From contig DAOMGE010000043.1 in assembly GCA_035430165.1 (NCBI GenBank), positions 1-22,188 on the forward strand: a DNA stretch of 22,188 nt, read 5' to 3'. Source of the DNA: UBA7239 sp035430165. Lineage in GTDB: Bacteria; Pseudomonadota; Gammaproteobacteria; Pseudomonadales; UBA7239. Each line of letters starts with the position of its first letter. Position 1 is the first letter of the stretch. A model generated the notes under the pieces. The model had not been told where the DNA came from and did no database searches. It was given only the letters and a program-made list of their open reading frames with translations. Made by a program: the position numbers and the translations under genes. Positions 1 through 8,050 of this stretch are shown piece by piece.

Positions 1-121
1 CAAAAAAGGTTTGCTTGAAGTATCTTGCAAGGGCCGTCGTTTCCGGGCAGTCTGGCACGTTTGATGTGCGATAGGCGGGTGGGCATGACAGGAAGTCTGG
101 CGGTATGGAATTTTTTGTTAA

Positions 122-454
122 ATGGGGTTGTTGTTCATGGGTTTATGGTCTTCTTTGTTTTCTGGCGATGAGTTAAGACAGCTTGCCAGTTTGTTAGTGG
201 CTGATTTCTCGGATTCGTATCCTCCGGCCAGCAAGCTTAATTCTACCGATAAAAAGCAGCAGAAAAAATTTGAAAAGGCATTCGACAGGCTAAGGTGTGG
301 CTTGGTCAGTTATTTGGGAAAGAATAAATTGAATTTCTACAAGAAAGCCAGGCTGATAAATTTCATAATGCTCGACATCGGAAACCTTGGGTACGATCAG
401 GAAGTCACAGAGCTTTTAAAGAAGAACATAACAACGATAATTTCCTTGTCGTGA
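122..454 (+). CDS. small protein of unknown function
   Basis: I do not recognise this 110-residue protein. It has no signal peptide and no clear membrane segment. It is Lys-rich and probably mostly helical: a short N-terminal segment (GLWSSLFSGDELRQLASLL), a basic middle (KKQQKKFEKAFDRLR) and a hydrophobic C-terminal helix. An ATG at 137 (MGLWSSLF) is an equally possible start; neither start has a good Shine-Dalgarno sequence. The stop codon lies 14 bases before the ATG I prefer for the next gene and overlaps an alternative GTG start (451), so the two are very probably co-transcribed and perhaps translationally coupled. The DNA is A+T-richer than the later part of the window, as is the next gene, which fits recent acquisition. 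It may be a partner or accessory of the downstream TPR/oxygenase protein; that is inference from position only. Confidence 0.6.
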   Translation: MGLLFMGLWSSLFSGDELRQLASLLVADFSDSYPPASKLNSTDKKQQKKFEKAFDRLRCGLVSYLGKNKLNFYKKARLINFIMLDIGNLGYDQEVTELLKKNITTIISLS

Positions 455-468
455 GTGCAGGAGAGAAT

Positions 469-2124
469 ATGTTTAAAAATGTAATTAGTCTTTTTAAAGA
501 TAAAAACGACAAGTCCCTGTTGGTTCCAGAGAAGCATGTGGTAGAGATGGATTATTACCGGCAATTGCTGCTGAAAGATCCGAATGACGTTGAATCAAGA
601 TTCAAGCTGGCAAGGATATACGCTGAAAACGCCGAAACATTGATGGCAATCAATGAATATAAGGTTGCTGCGGAAATATCTGAGAGCGAGAAAAACTGGG
701 ACGATGCTGCTGATATTTACTCCCGTCTTGTCGAAATTGAGCCGGATAATTTGCAGTGGAAAAGGGATCTCGGGTTCGTGTTGTCTGAAGATGAGCGTTG
801 GGATTTGGCGATTGCTGTATACAAGCAGCTGGAAGAAGCGGACGGAGGCAACCCCAATGTCTATTACAACCTTGGCAGGATTTATTCTGAAAAAGGGGAG
901 AGCGATAGCGCAATTAATTATTTGAAAAAATCAATTAATCTTGATCCGTCGCACGTGCAGGCGCTGACGTATCTGGGTACGGTATACCAGGATCTTCACA
1001 ACTATGAAGAGTCGCTTGTTTATTTTAAAAAAGCAATTGCTATCGATAGCAGCTTCCAGTACACATATTTTAATCTGGCTATTAGCTACATTGCGTTGGG
1101 TGATGTGGCGGGAGCTATGAAGTGTTTTGATACTTGTTCGTCAATCCTGCACGGCCAGCCTATTAATGAAAGGCTTGCCAATGCCATCAGTGAGTTGCCT
1201 TTGGGCCATGCTGAAAATGTTCCCGGATTTAAAGTGCTACATGATTGTGAGCAATTTAATTATCTGGCAGCTGTCAACGATTCTCCGGTCATGAAAGAGA
1301 TTGCGGCGGCCTGGACAAAAACGGTTGATCAGCTGGGTTTACTGGAGCTGGAGAAGTCGCATGACTTTATTGATCTTGGTTTCACGCTTGGTCAGGGTAT
1401 AAGCCCGCTTGTACTTAAGACGATGAATAAGCCTGTGTATATTCATCGATCAAATTCGGTCAGGCATGCTATCAATCCTGATCTGGATTTTGAGTTGATC
1501 CAGAGCCGGTTTTTATCTGCAGATCTTAAGGCAATGACCATTGATAATATCCTTACTGCAGAGGCATGGTCTTCCCTGTTGTTGTTTTGCCAGAGAAATA
1601 CTTTCTGGTACTCGATTCGAAAGGGGTATCTCGGGGCTTTTAGCCATGATGGTTTTTACAGCGAGTTATTGTTCCAGATTGCGATTGAGTTAAGGCAAAG
1701 ATTCCCGATAATTTTCAAGGACAATATATGGAATAATTATTGGGGGTTTAAACACGACCGCCATCATGGTGGAATTAATGTTCACGCTGATGCTGCGGCC
1801 ATTAACGTGAATTTCTGGCTGACGCCTGATCATGCAAACCTAAATCCTGAGTCCGGTGGCTTGTTGGTGTGGGACAAGCGTCCACCTCCTGACTGGAACT
1901 TCGATAAATTAAACAGTGATCATGTCGCCATCAATCAGTTTTTGGCAGAGAGTGGCAGTAAGCCTGTACGTTTCCCGTATCGGGCGAACAGGGCGCTTAT
2001 TTTCAAGTCAGATCTTTTCCATAAAACAGACGAAATTGAATTTGACGCGGGTTATGAAAATCGCAGGCTGAATGTGACTATGCTTTTTGGTGCCCGCGAT
2101 AAGCCAGGCAAGCAAATTCGATGA
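469..2124 (+). CDS. TPR-repeat protein with C-terminal 2-oxoglutarate/Fe(II) oxygenase-like domain
   Basis: A 551-residue cytoplasmic protein (no signal peptide). Residues ~25-225 hold a run of tetratricopeptide repeats, for example segments around NPNVYYNLGRIYSEKGESD and VQALTYLGTVYQDLHNYEE, which normally bind protein partners. Residues ~425-545 look like a 2-oxoglutarate/Fe(II) dioxygenase core: HAD (H439, D441) in NVHADAAAINVNFWLTP, then PESGGLLVW, a distal histidine in DLFHKTDE (H518), and an arginine pair in ENRRLNVTMLFG (R532/R533) placed where the 2-oxoglutarate-binding Arg sits. This would give an oxidative hydroxylase acting on a protein or peptide delivered by the TPRs; the substrate is unknown. 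The ATG at 469 is chosen because AGGAG lies 5 bases upstream; a GTG at 451 is in frame but has no such site. The DNA is A+T-rich relative to the housekeeping genes further right. Confidence 0.8.
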   Translation: MFKNVISLFKDKNDKSLLVPEKHVVEMDYYRQLLLKDPNDVESRFKLARIYAENAETLMAINEYKVAAEISESEKNWDDAADIYSRLVEIEPDNLQWKRDLGFVLSEDERWDLAIAVYKQLEEADGGNPNVYYNLGRIYSEKGESDSAINYLKKSINLDPSHVQALTYLGTVYQDLHNYEESLVYFKKAIAIDSSFQYTYFNLAISYIALGDVAGAMKCFDTCSSILHGQPINERLANAISELPLGHAENVPGFKVLHDCEQFNYLAAVNDSPVMKEIAAAWTKTVDQLGLLELEKSHDFIDLGFTLGQGISPLVLKTMNKPVYIHRSNSVRHAINPDLDFELIQSRFLSADLKAMTIDNILTAEAWSSLLLFCQRNTFWYSIRKGYLGAFSHDGFYSELLFQIAIELRQRFPIIFKDNIWNNYWGFKHDRHHGGINVHADAAAINVNFWLTPDHANLNPESGGLLVWDKRPPPDWNFDKLNSDHVAINQFLAESGSKPVRFPYRANRALIFKSDLFHKTDEIEFDAGYENRRLNVTMLFGARDKPGKQIR

Positions 2125-2179
2125 GTATCTGTTGCTATATAACAAAAGGGTGCGGCTGGAATCCAACGGGAAAAACACC

Positions 2180-2368
2180 ATGCATCACCCCCTTCTTGAG
2201 CAACTGACGGATGAAACGCGGGATGCGCTTGCGCCGCATATCCAGCGACACCTTTACGTACGCGGTTCTCTCCTGTTCCAGCAAGGCGATCCCGTAGCCG
2301 GTTTGTATTTTATTGAATCCGGCCTGGGCTGTGCACTCCTCGATTGGTCTGAAAACACCGAAGAATGA
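2180..2368 (+). pseudogene. truncated cyclic-nucleotide-binding (Crp/Fnr-type) domain
   Basis: The reading frame from this ATG gives 62 residues (MHHPLLEQLTDETRDALAPH ... GLYFIESG) that match the first half of a cNMP-binding beta-barrel as found in Crp/Fnr regulators: a helix with L-LTDETRDAL, then RGSLLFQQGDPVAGLYFIESG, the typical 'G..LF..GD....LYFI..G' pattern. It stops at a TGA (2366-2368) after ~60 residues, where a full domain needs about 110, and no helix-turn-helix follows. The same frame then runs on into an unrelated-looking piece (2384-2746). It cannot make a working regulator. An alternative is a short standalone protein, but half a barrel is unlikely to fold. Remnant status is inference from length and context. 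Confidence 0.55.
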
Positions 2369-2383
2369 CAGCAGCTGCTCAGG

Positions 2384-2746
2384 TTGGGGGGCAACATGAT
2401 TTTTGATACATCCCACCACGCCACCTGGAGTGAATTTCACAAGGATAGCGAAGGTGCCAAAACCCGCTACGTGGCCATGACAAAAGCTGTAGCAGATCGT
2501 GCGTCGCATCACAACAATGGCCAGCTGCGCACCAGGTTGTTCAAGCCGCGTCCGTATCCGCAATTGACAGTCGGGACACCTGCGTCATTCAAGCGCACTA
2601 GCAAGGGGTTTACCTACAGCTGGAGCCTCAACCCTGCGCTGGGTGAGACGGTTATCTATCTGCCGGCAGGTTATGTAGATGCCAAGTACATCAACAATAC
2701 CGGTAGTGAGGAGTTGTTGGCAAACTGTCTCATACCAGTAGCATGA
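2384..2746 (+). pseudogene. fragment resembling the C-terminal beta-domain of an endoglycoceramidase (GH5)
   Basis: About 120 residues with no strong start codon (TTG at 2384, ATG at 2396). The part KPRPYPQLTVGTPASFKR followed by FTYSWSLNPALGETVIYLPAGY resembles the small beta-sandwich domain that closes GH5 endoglycoceramidases (typical pattern: RPYPQ..AGTP..F, then F.L.Y......TEIYLP). Those enzymes cleave glycosphingolipids and carry a ~350-residue catalytic barrel before this domain; nothing of the barrel is present here. The frame is the same as the cNMP-domain fragment just upstream, separated from it by one TGA and five codons, so the two could be the fused ends of a deletion, later closed by a stop. 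Assignment rests on motif memory and is moderate. Confidence 0.4.
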
Positions 2747-2867
2747 ACGCTGTTATATCCACGGACGAAGGCTGTAAAAGCTATATCTGCCTGATGAATG
2801 CTTTCAAGTCTTTGGCTGGCCTGCGAGAATGCGGGCACAGGCAGCGACCGGCAGCAGACACGAATAC

Positions 2868-4631
2868 ATGACTCTTCCGCTTTCCAATCCCGCCCCTTCA
2901 CGTTTCATGCAGCTGGCTTTTGCCGGCTGCGTGTTGCTGTACGGCGTGCTGGTGCTGATCGGTTTTAACGATATTGAAGAAGACGCGTTTATCTATTTCC
3001 GCTTCGCTGCCAATATTGCTGATGGATATGGTTACGTTTTCAATATCGGTGGTGAACGGATTGAATCCTGTAGCGGCCCGCTCTGGCTGTTACTGGTAAC
3101 GCTGCTTTCAAAACTGCCGATCAACCTGGTGTTGTCCACCAAGCTGTTGTGTTTTGTGCTGGGTGTGTTGTGTATACGGCAGGTGCTGCTGTTGTCGCAG
3201 CGATTTGTGGCGGATCGGATACTCGCGATTTTTCCTGCGCTCCTCATGATTGTCAGTATCCCGTTTTATACCTGGTCGATGCGTGGGCTGGAAACAGCGT
3301 CTTACTGGTTGGTGTTCCTGTGGTTGCTCGAATGGGTGACCAATCCGGCGAGGATTCGGCACTGGTGGCTGCCTGCAGTGTGTCTGGTGAATTCCCGCCC
3401 GGAAGGTTTTTTCATGTTGGCAGCAGTTGTGCCGTACCTGTTTTTTTTCGAGAAAAATAATTCACGTTTCTGGCCCAATGCCATCATTGTGGTGTCTGCG
3501 ATGCTGGCGGTGTTGCTGTGGCGTTTCTGGTACTTCCACGATCTGGTGCCGCACCCGTTTTATCTGAAGATCAACAGTGACCATGCGCATTACGCACGCA
3601 ATCTGCTGGTGTACGGCTGGTATTCCGGTTGGCCCTTGCTGTTGTTGCTGGCGCTGCCCGGTCTGTTGCGCGGGGGGCGTCGTGCGGATGTCGCGTTGGC
3701 GGGTTGTCTGTTGCTGGCCTTGCTCTGGAATGTATTTGTATTTGAAGACAAGGTGTATAACCGCCACATCGGGTTGTCGTTGCCGTTTTTCTACATGACG
3801 ACCTTGATGCTGGTGGCGCGCTGGTTCCCACAATCCGGCATACCGCATTTGCTGTTGCGTGCTGTTTTGTCTGTGTTGGTGGTATTTACCTTGCTGTATT
3901 CCCGTTATGTCCATTTTGATGATTCGCATCCGGCGCCTTTTATCAATAATGCGCAGCGCGCGGTTTTGCAGGCGGATGAATACTGGCCCGAATTGTGGCG
4001 TCTGGTAAAAAATCCGGATCACTATCGTGAGAGTCCTGATCGGGTGGATGTGTTCAGTATCCGCTACAGCCTGATTGCTGCGGTGGGAGATTTCGTGAAG
4101 CTGAATTACAGGGATGATGCTGTGGTGGTTTACGACCAGATAGGACAGGCGCCATGGTATGCAGGCCGCAATACATTTTTTATTGACAATATCGGTCTGG
4201 GATATCGAGAGCTGGGTTTTGCGCGCTTTCACGAGTTTGCGGAAAATTCGTGGTTGTATTCAAGCTTCGAGAATGTGCGTGAGTCCATGCTGCGGTATTT
4301 CTGGCCGACAGAGCAAAGAATTTTTACAGATGACCAGATGATTGACCGGATACTGGAAAAAAATCCGGTTGCTATCATTGCCAGAAAAGGGATGATCAAT
4401 AATGGTCGCGTCAGTTTTTTATCCGTGATGCTGAAGCGCGCTGATGTGGCTGCACATTATCAGGCGCGTTACTTGCTCAATAATCGTGAAATTATTTTTG
4501 AGCGCATGCAGGCACGCGATGATTATCGTCGCCATGTGGATGACGTGTTTGTGGTGCCGGAAGGATCCCGCGTGCAGAAAATTACGGCATTCAGCTGGTG
4601 CAAGGATTCGATCTGTATGGATCTGGAATGA
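2868..4631 (+). CDS. multi-spanning membrane protein, putative GT-C-type glycosyltransferase
   Basis: About 587 residues with roughly 9-11 hydrophobic segments in the first ~370 residues, followed by a ~215-residue soluble C-terminal part. The first extramembrane loop carries an acidic pair in NDIEEDAFIYFRFAANI (E38/D39) followed by GYGYVFNIGGERIES and SGPLW. This arrangement (acidic pair, 'FRFA.N...G.GYVFN.GE', then 'PLW') is typical of GT-C-fold glycosyltransferases that use polyprenyl-phosphate sugars, in which the acidic residues form the active site. Such enzymes decorate lipids, glycans or proteins on the periplasmic face of the inner membrane; donor and acceptor cannot be read from the sequence. 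An in-frame ATG at 2829 would add 13 residues; neither start has a clear ribosome-binding site. It converges with the aminopeptidase gene, 24 bases away, with no obvious terminator between. Confidence 0.65.
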   Translation: MTLPLSNPAPSRFMQLAFAGCVLLYGVLVLIGFNDIEEDAFIYFRFAANIADGYGYVFNIGGERIESCSGPLWLLLVTLLSKLPINLVLSTKLLCFVLGVLCIRQVLLLSQRFVADRILAIFPALLMIVSIPFYTWSMRGLETASYWLVFLWLLEWVTNPARIRHWWLPAVCLVNSRPEGFFMLAAVVPYLFFFEKNNSRFWPNAIIVVSAMLAVLLWRFWYFHDLVPHPFYLKINSDHAHYARNLLVYGWYSGWPLLLLLALPGLLRGGRRADVALAGCLLLALLWNVFVFEDKVYNRHIGLSLPFFYMTTLMLVARWFPQSGIPHLLLRAVLSVLVVFTLLYSRYVHFDDSHPAPFINNAQRAVLQADEYWPELWRLVKNPDHYRESPDRVDVFSIRYSLIAAVGDFVKLNYRDDAVVVYDQIGQAPWYAGRNTFFIDNIGLGYRELGFARFHEFAENSWLYSSFENVRESMLRYFWPTEQRIFTDDQMIDRILEKNPVAIIARKGMINNGRVSFLSVMLKRADVAAHYQARYLLNNREIIFERMQARDDYRRHVDDVFVVPEGSRVQKITAFSWCKDSICMDLE

Positions 4632-4655
4632 TCGCCAGGCGTGCCGGATAAGGTG

Positions 4656-5954
4656 TTATTGCGGCAGGTGCTCGCTATCAAAAAATGCACGCAGTGCATG
4701 GCGCAGGTAGGTAAAATCTGCCAGTCCTGCCAGTTCGCGTATCGAATGCATGGCAAAGGTAGGCACGCCAATATCCACGGTCTTGATGCCGGTTTCTGTG
4801 GCGGTAATGGGGCCGATGGTGCTGCCGCAACCCATGTCGGCGCGCGCTACAAACATCTGCACCGGAATATGTTGTTGCTCACACAGGTGGCGAAAAAATG
4901 CCTGTGTCGGTGCATTGCTGGCGTAGCGCTGGTTGGCATTCACTTTTAACACCGGGCCGGCGTTCAGGTGCGGGCCGTGTTTTTCGTCGTGCTTTTCAGG
5001 GTAATTCGGATGTATGCCGTGCGCGTTGTCGGCAGAAATCATCATCGAGCGATCCATGGTTCTGGCCAGTGTTTCGCCTATGCCCAGCCATCGATTCAGC
5101 ACGCTGTTCAGGAAAGGACCCTGTGCGCCGCAAGCAGAGGCGCTGCCGACTTCTTCGTGATCGGTACAGACCAGTATTGCCGGTTGTAATCCGTTGGTGT
5201 CGAGTATGGCCTGCAAACCGGCAAAACAACTGAGCAGGTTGTCGAGCCTGGCGCCGGCAATAAATTCATGCCGGATGCCCGTGATTGCAGCGGATTGTGT
5301 GTCGTAAGCGCAGATTTCAAAATCCAGCACGGTTTCAACGCTGCAGTCCGGATGCTCGTGCAACAATTGTGTCAACAATGTATGCCGGAAATCTGCTTTT
5401 TCCTGTGTGGAAATTGTTTGCAATAGCAGCGGTAATTCTTTTTGCGCGTTCAGTGCGCGGCCGTTATTGGCTTCGCGATCAAGATGGATGGCGAGGCTGG
5501 GAACGCAGGCAATGGCGCGGCGAAAATCCAGCAGGGCGTCTGACAGTGTGCCGTCTGTCTTGCGAAAACTGACGCGGCCAGCCAGCGACAAATCCCGGTC
5601 AAACCAGGTGTGTTGCAAGACGCCGCCGTACACCTCAACGCCCAGTTGCAAATAACTGTGGCGTTGCAATTCCGGTTGCGGTTTTATTTTCAGGCACGGG
5701 CTGTCAGTATGCGCGCCGACCAGACGTATGCCGCTTTCGGCAGGATCCTGCTGTGATGTTACCAGCGCGATCAATGATGAATCATTGCGCGTGATGACAT
5801 AGCGTCCACCTGCGGTGATATGCCAGCTGTCTGCTTCGCGCAATGCTTCAAAACCGGCATCCAGCAGGATTTTCTTCATGTTCGCCACCGCATGAAACGG
5901 CGTGGGCGACTGGTTGAGAAACGCGAGGAATTCCTGTGCAGTATTGGCGGTCAT
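4656..5954 (-). CDS. apeB: M18-family aminopeptidase (ApeB type)
   Basis: A 432-residue cytosolic zinc aminopeptidase that removes N-terminal residues, preferring acidic ones in characterised members of family M18. All landmarks are present: SPTPFHAVANM near the N-terminus, VGAHTDSPCLKIKP (metal His ~82), RLDNLLS (bridging Asp ~238), TDHEEVGSASACGAQG (catalytic Glu ~267 and metal Glu ~268), ISADNAHGIHPNYPEKHD (metal Asp ~309), DMGCGSTIGPI, and PTFAMHSIREL (metal His ~403). Length is normal for the family. The start at 5954 gives MTANTAQEFLAFL, the same N-terminal spacing as ApeB proteins of Pseudomonas; ATGs at 5963 and 5993 are in frame but no start shows a strong Shine-Dalgarno site. It is divergent from the HAD-like gene, sharing an ~88-base promoter region. 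Confidence 0.93.
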   Translation of the reverse strand: MTANTAQEFLAFLNQSPTPFHAVANMKKILLDAGFEALREADSWHITAGGRYVITRNDSSLIALVTSQQDPAESGIRLVGAHTDSPCLKIKPQPELQRHSYLQLGVEVYGGVLQHTWFDRDLSLAGRVSFRKTDGTLSDALLDFRRAIACVPSLAIHLDREANNGRALNAQKELPLLLQTISTQEKADFRHTLLTQLLHEHPDCSVETVLDFEICAYDTQSAAITGIRHEFIAGARLDNLLSCFAGLQAILDTNGLQPAILVCTDHEEVGSASACGAQGPFLNSVLNRWLGIGETLARTMDRSMMISADNAHGIHPNYPEKHDEKHGPHLNAGPVLKVNANQRYASNAPTQAFFRHLCEQQHIPVQMFVARADMGCGSTIGPITATETGIKTVDIGVPTFAMHSIRELAGLADFTYLRHALRAFFDSEHLPQ

Positions 5955-6005
5955 AACAGTCATGCATCCAGTGGCTGGGTTATCATTATGCAAGCAATGT
6001 ACATG

Positions 6006-6027
6006 AATCGTAAATCAATCGTAAATC
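6006..6027. repeat. tandem 11-bp direct repeat in the apeB / HAD-like intergenic region
   Basis: Two exact copies of AATCGTAAATC stand head to tail, 16 bases upstream of the HAD-like gene's ATG and between two divergent genes. Eleven base pairs is close to one helical turn, so a regulator could contact both copies on the same face of the DNA. No function is demonstrated; a chance slippage duplication is equally possible. Confidence 0.6.
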
Positions 6028-6042
6028 GAAAAGAGTTCCCGG

Positions 6043-6726
6043 ATGCGTAAGGGTTGGATAGGTGTTGATCTTGACGGCACGCTCGTGCAATACGACGAGC
6101 GTCGCGGTACTGAAGTAATTGGTGATGTGGCTGAGCCGATGTTCAGGCGTGTCCGTGCGTGGATGGCGGAGGGCGTGGACGTGCGTCTGTTTACTGCGCG
6201 TGCCACTGATTCCATGCTCGTCAGTTTTCTCAAGCCGTGGTTGCGTGAACACAATTTGCAGGATATGCCTGTCACCAACCGCAAGGATACGGGGTTGATG
6301 CAGTTGTGGGATGATCGTGCGGTGTGTGTCGAGAAAAACACTGCACAGATCCTGACGCCAAAACAGTTTGTGCCGCTGGTGCCGTCAGGCTGGCTGGGTA
6401 TCGAGCTGGACGGTGTGCTGGCCCGGGCAAATTCACCGCAATCCCTTGGGCAGATCGGTGAGCCGATTCCCTTGATGGTGAATCGTGTGCGCCAATGGCA
6501 AATGGTGGGAATTGATGTGCGCCTGTTTTCCCGTCGTGCCGGTGAGCCTGGCCAATTGCCGCTGATCGAAAACTGGCTGGCGATGCATGGCTTGCAGTTG
6601 CCGGTTACTTGCGAGAAAGATTTCCAGATGAGTGCGTTTTACGATGCGGCAGCTGTACATGTGGCACATAACAGCGGTGAGCCTTCCATGCCGGCAGTGT
6701 CGCCGGCGTTGCAGTATCAGGAATAG
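6043..6726 (+). CDS. tandem HAD-like protein, second domain degenerate
   Basis: A 227-residue cytoplasmic protein made of two homologous ~105-residue halves. The first half (4-100) has a HAD motif I, WIGVDLDGT (D9, D11), then GVDVRLFTAR (T51, motif II), NRKD (K81) and LWDDRAV (D90/D91, acidic motif IV). The second half (116-212) repeats the pattern as WLGIELDGV, GIDVRLFSRRA, CEKD and FYDAAAV. In it the nucleophile Asp is replaced by Glu121, the Thr of motif II by Ser163, and the second acidic residue of motif IV by Ala202. So the first half may be an active phosphatase-like domain while the second is probably inactive. The halves are small and capless, so a full-size HAD phosphatase is not expected; substrate unknown. 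Start supported by AAGAG 7 bases upstream. It converges with the malic enzyme gene. Confidence 0.75.
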   Translation: MRKGWIGVDLDGTLVQYDERRGTEVIGDVAEPMFRRVRAWMAEGVDVRLFTARATDSMLVSFLKPWLREHNLQDMPVTNRKDTGLMQLWDDRAVCVEKNTAQILTPKQFVPLVPSGWLGIELDGVLARANSPQSLGQIGEPIPLMVNRVRQWQMVGIDVRLFSRRAGEPGQLPLIENWLAMHGLQLPVTCEKDFQMSAFYDAAAVHVAHNSGEPSMPAVSPALQYQE

Positions 6727-6751
6727 TGAAAAAAATTGCAGGAAATAAAAC

Positions 6752-8017
6752 TTACAAGGGATAGTGCGCGGGGTAGGGCAATTGTGCGACACCGCTGTCG
6801 ACAGCCGCTCGTGCAACTGCCGCAGACACGCGACCCAGCAAGCGCGGGTCAGTCGGTTTGGGGATGATGTAATGCTTGCCGAAAGACAGCATTTCGCCGC
6901 CATAGCTGTCGATCACTTCCTGCGGTACCGGTTCCTTGGCAATGCTGCGCAAGGCTTCAACGGCGGCCATTTTCATGGCGTCATTGATGGTGCGGGCACG
7001 CACATCCAGTGCGCCGCGAAAAATAAACGGGAAACCCAGCACATTGTTAACCTGGTTCGGGTAATCCGAGCGGCCAGTGGCCATGATCAGGTCATTGCGT
7101 GCTTTCAGTGCCAGCTCAGGGCGGATTTCAGGATCGGGATTGGAACCCGCAAACACAATCGGCTTGGGCGCCATTTTCAGGAGCTGCTCTACGCTCAGCA
7201 AGTCGGGGCCTGAGAGGCCGACAAATACGTCGGCACCATCGATGGCATCATCCAGTGTGCGCGCCGGGGTTTCCACCGCGAAGCGCGCCTTGTGTACACC
7301 AAGATCATCCCGACCTGTGTGGATCACGCCCTTGCTGTCCAGCATCAGGATGTTTTCCCGTGGTGCGCCTGCGGCCAGCAACAGTTCGCCACTGGCAATG
7401 GCTGCGGCACCGGCGCCGAGAAATACGATACGGACGGTTTGCAGGGTCTTGCCCTGGATTTCCAGTGCATTCAGCAAGCCGGCCAGGCCAACGATCGCGG
7501 TACCGTGCTGGTCGTCGTGAAAAATCGGCACGTTGCAGCGTTCGATCAGGGCTTCCTCGATATCAAAGCATTCCGGTGCCTTGATGTCCTCGAGGTTGAT
7601 ACCTCCCCACGAATTGGCGATCAGGGCTACGGTGTTGATGAATTGTTCGCTGTCCTCGGTATCAATTTCGATATCGACAGCATCGATATTGGCGAAGCGT
7701 TTGAACAGCAGAGCCTTGCCTTCCATGACCGGCTTGCTGGCCAGCGCACCGAGATTGCCAAGACCGAGTATGGCTGTGCCATTGGAGATCACAGCGACCT
7801 GGTTGCCTTTCGAGGTATAGCGGTAAGCGAGGTCAGGGTCGCGGGCGATTTCGCGGACAGGTTCTGCCACACCGGGACTATAGGCGAGTGACAAATCCTG
7901 GGGACTGTTGGCGGGTTTGGTCAGCGAGACAGCCAGTTTTCCGGGCACAGGATGGGCGTGGTAGTCCAGCGCTGCCTGTTTGAAATCATCATCGGACGGC
8001 TTTGTTACATCAAGCAT
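6752..8017 (-). CDS. NAD(P)-dependent malic enzyme, single-domain form
   Basis: Oxidatively decarboxylates L-malate to pyruvate and CO2, producing NAD(P)H; a cytosolic link between the TCA cycle and pyruvate. The 421-residue protein shows DLSLAYSPGVAEPVREI with its catalytic Tyr, GNLGALASKPVMEGKALLFK with the catalytic Lys region, the metal-binding IKAPECFDIEEAL and IFHDDQHGTA, and the Rossmann loop VFLGAGAAAIASGELLL. It ends after LLGRVSAAVARAAVDSGVAQLP, so it lacks the C-terminal phosphotransacetylase-like domain of E. coli MaeB (~760 residues) and belongs to the short bacterial form. Cofactor preference cannot be decided by eye. The ATG at 8017 is preferred; a TTG at 8050 would add 11 residues. 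It lies downstream of rpmE on the same strand but is separated by a hairpin. Confidence 0.93.
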   Translation of the reverse strand: MLDVTKPSDDDFKQAALDYHAHPVPGKLAVSLTKPANSPQDLSLAYSPGVAEPVREIARDPDLAYRYTSKGNQVAVISNGTAILGLGNLGALASKPVMEGKALLFKRFANIDAVDIEIDTEDSEQFINTVALIANSWGGINLEDIKAPECFDIEEALIERCNVPIFHDDQHGTAIVGLAGLLNALEIQGKTLQTVRIVFLGAGAAAIASGELLLAAGAPRENILMLDSKGVIHTGRDDLGVHKARFAVETPARTLDDAIDGADVFVGLSGPDLLSVEQLLKMAPKPIVFAGSNPDPEIRPELALKARNDLIMATGRSDYPNQVNNVLGFPFIFRGALDVRARTINDAMKMAAVEALRSIAKEPVPQEVIDSYGGEMLSFGKHYIIPKPTDPRLLGRVSAAVARAAVDSGVAQLPYPAHYPL

Positions 8018-8050
8018 GCCGCGGGCGGTCCTGATTGGTCTGTGACACAA

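Noticed and set aside
1..121. Possible C-terminal tail of a gene entering from the left (frame 2 open to the TGA at 62-64, frame 3 open to a TAG at ~72-74)
   Set aside because: Two frames are open over ~20 codons with no recognisable motif, so neither can be chosen. The rest of the stretch to 121 shows no promoter or terminator that I can defend.
3462..4232. 256-residue antisense open frame inside the membrane glycosyltransferase-like gene
   Set aside because: Gln/Arg/His-rich composition without any domain; it is the complement of hydrophobic codons of the real gene.
7292..7891. 199-residue open frame antisense to the malic enzyme
   Set aside because: The opposite strand encodes an unmistakable malic enzyme; this frame is a codon-bias shadow.
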